Source: PVC group bacterium
GTDB taxonomy: Bacteria > Verrucomicrobiota > Kiritimatiellia > SS1-B-03-39 > UBA6053
DNA: 5,785 nt
Direction of reading: 5' to 3'
Assembly (NCBI GenBank): GCA_003565035.1
Contig: PXDP01000036.1
Span: 1-5,785 of the forward strand
The notes under the pieces are model-generated. The model made no database searches, had not been told where the DNA came from, and saw only the letters and a list, made by a program, of their open reading frames with translations. Positions 5,636 to 5,785 of this stretch are shown here, piece by piece (positions within the stretch are counted from its first letter, which is position 1; the number at the start of each line of letters is the position of its first letter). Both the position numbers and the translations under genes were made by a program.

Positions 5636-5785
5636 AAGAAGGATTCCGCTTTGTTGTCCAACCAAGCATCCACCCCGGCAAGCGCTACCCTTTACACACA
5701 AAGTGCGTACAGCCACTCATTCTCGCTGAGCCATGCCGAGGCCCTGACTTAGGGTGTTATTTTATCAGGTATTTTAAAAAGATGC
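5630..5785. other. Downstream non-coding stretch with no supported gene
   Basis: No coding frame with a credible start or family resemblance lies in these 156 bases. Only minor repeats are seen: CTTT/AAAG around 5690-5703, and CCCT (5742-5745) with AGGG (5751-5754) before an AT-rich edge (5755-5780). The AT-rich edge could belong to a terminator or to the promoter of a gene beyond the window, but no -35/-10 pair with acceptable spacing was found. Confidence 0.45.

Noticed and set aside
4337..5716. Long minus-strand open frame of 459 codons antisense to the BCCT and MarC genes
   Set aside because: The product is hydrophilic and low in pattern (runs of Gly, Asp, His, Gln, Arg, Ser) as expected from the antisense of membrane proteins. 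It has no recognisable family, and the plus-strand genes under it are certain.
5742..5785. CCCT/AGGG mini-hairpin followed by T-rich DNA as a terminator, or the AT-rich edge as a promoter
   Set aside because: The stem is only 4 bp, the following bases are not a clean T run, and no -35/-10 pair has acceptable spacing.
1..5785. CRISPR arrays, tRNA or rRNA genes, insertion sequences, toxin-antitoxin or phage modules
   Set aside because: No direct repeat arrays, cloverleaf-like sequences, transposase motifs or terminal inverted repeats were found; coding density is nearly complete with ordinary metabolic and transport genes.

Overview
The window carries five co-directional (+ strand) protein genes. 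The first is cut by the left edge. They fall into two tight blocks separated by a 146-base intergenic stretch. Base composition is moderately GC-rich by eye, Shine-Dalgarno sites are of the AGGAG/AAGGA type, and genes are packed with ATGA-type overlaps, so this is a bacterial chromosome. A uronic-acid type exopolysaccharide locus beside a betaine-type transporter suits a free-living Gram-negative from a saline or osmotically variable habitat. I cannot assign a phylum. The general gene style would be compatible with a PVC-group or proteobacterial lineage, but that is only an impression.

Block 1 (1-3045) is polysaccharide metabolism. It holds the C-terminal 165 residues of a heparinase II/III-like polysaccharide lyase-family protein (stop at 498-500), an AlgD-like GDP-mannose 6-dehydrogenase (527-1855) and a family 4 glycosyltransferase (1852-3045). 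The dehydrogenase would make an activated uronic acid, GDP-mannuronate. The glycosyltransferase would add a sugar to a growing lipid-linked or nascent chain. The lyase-like protein would trim or process a uronate-containing polymer. Together they look like the tail of an exopolysaccharide or capsule operon making an acidic polymer. Polymerase and export genes, if present, lie to the left of the window.

The 3046-3191 gap has no gene. It holds a small hairpin, a TTGACA hexamer without a convincing -10 partner, an 8-base palindrome TGTTAACA, a T6 run and a strong ribosome binding site.

Block 2 (3192-5629) is membrane transport. A 608-residue BCCT transporter has the full aromatic substrate box and sodium-site residues of the glycine-betaine carriers. 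Its stop codon overlaps the start of a 204-residue MarC-family (UPF0056) six-helix membrane protein, so the two are probably translated together. The last 156 bases (5630-5785) carry no supported gene, only a short hairpin around the MarC stop codon and an AT-rich right edge.

Nothing in the window is a clearly new system. The points most worth a second look are the BCCT-MarC translational coupling, the unusual charge layout of the BCCT tails, and the pairing of a GDP-mannose dehydrogenase with a heparinase-like protein outside any recognisable alginate operon.
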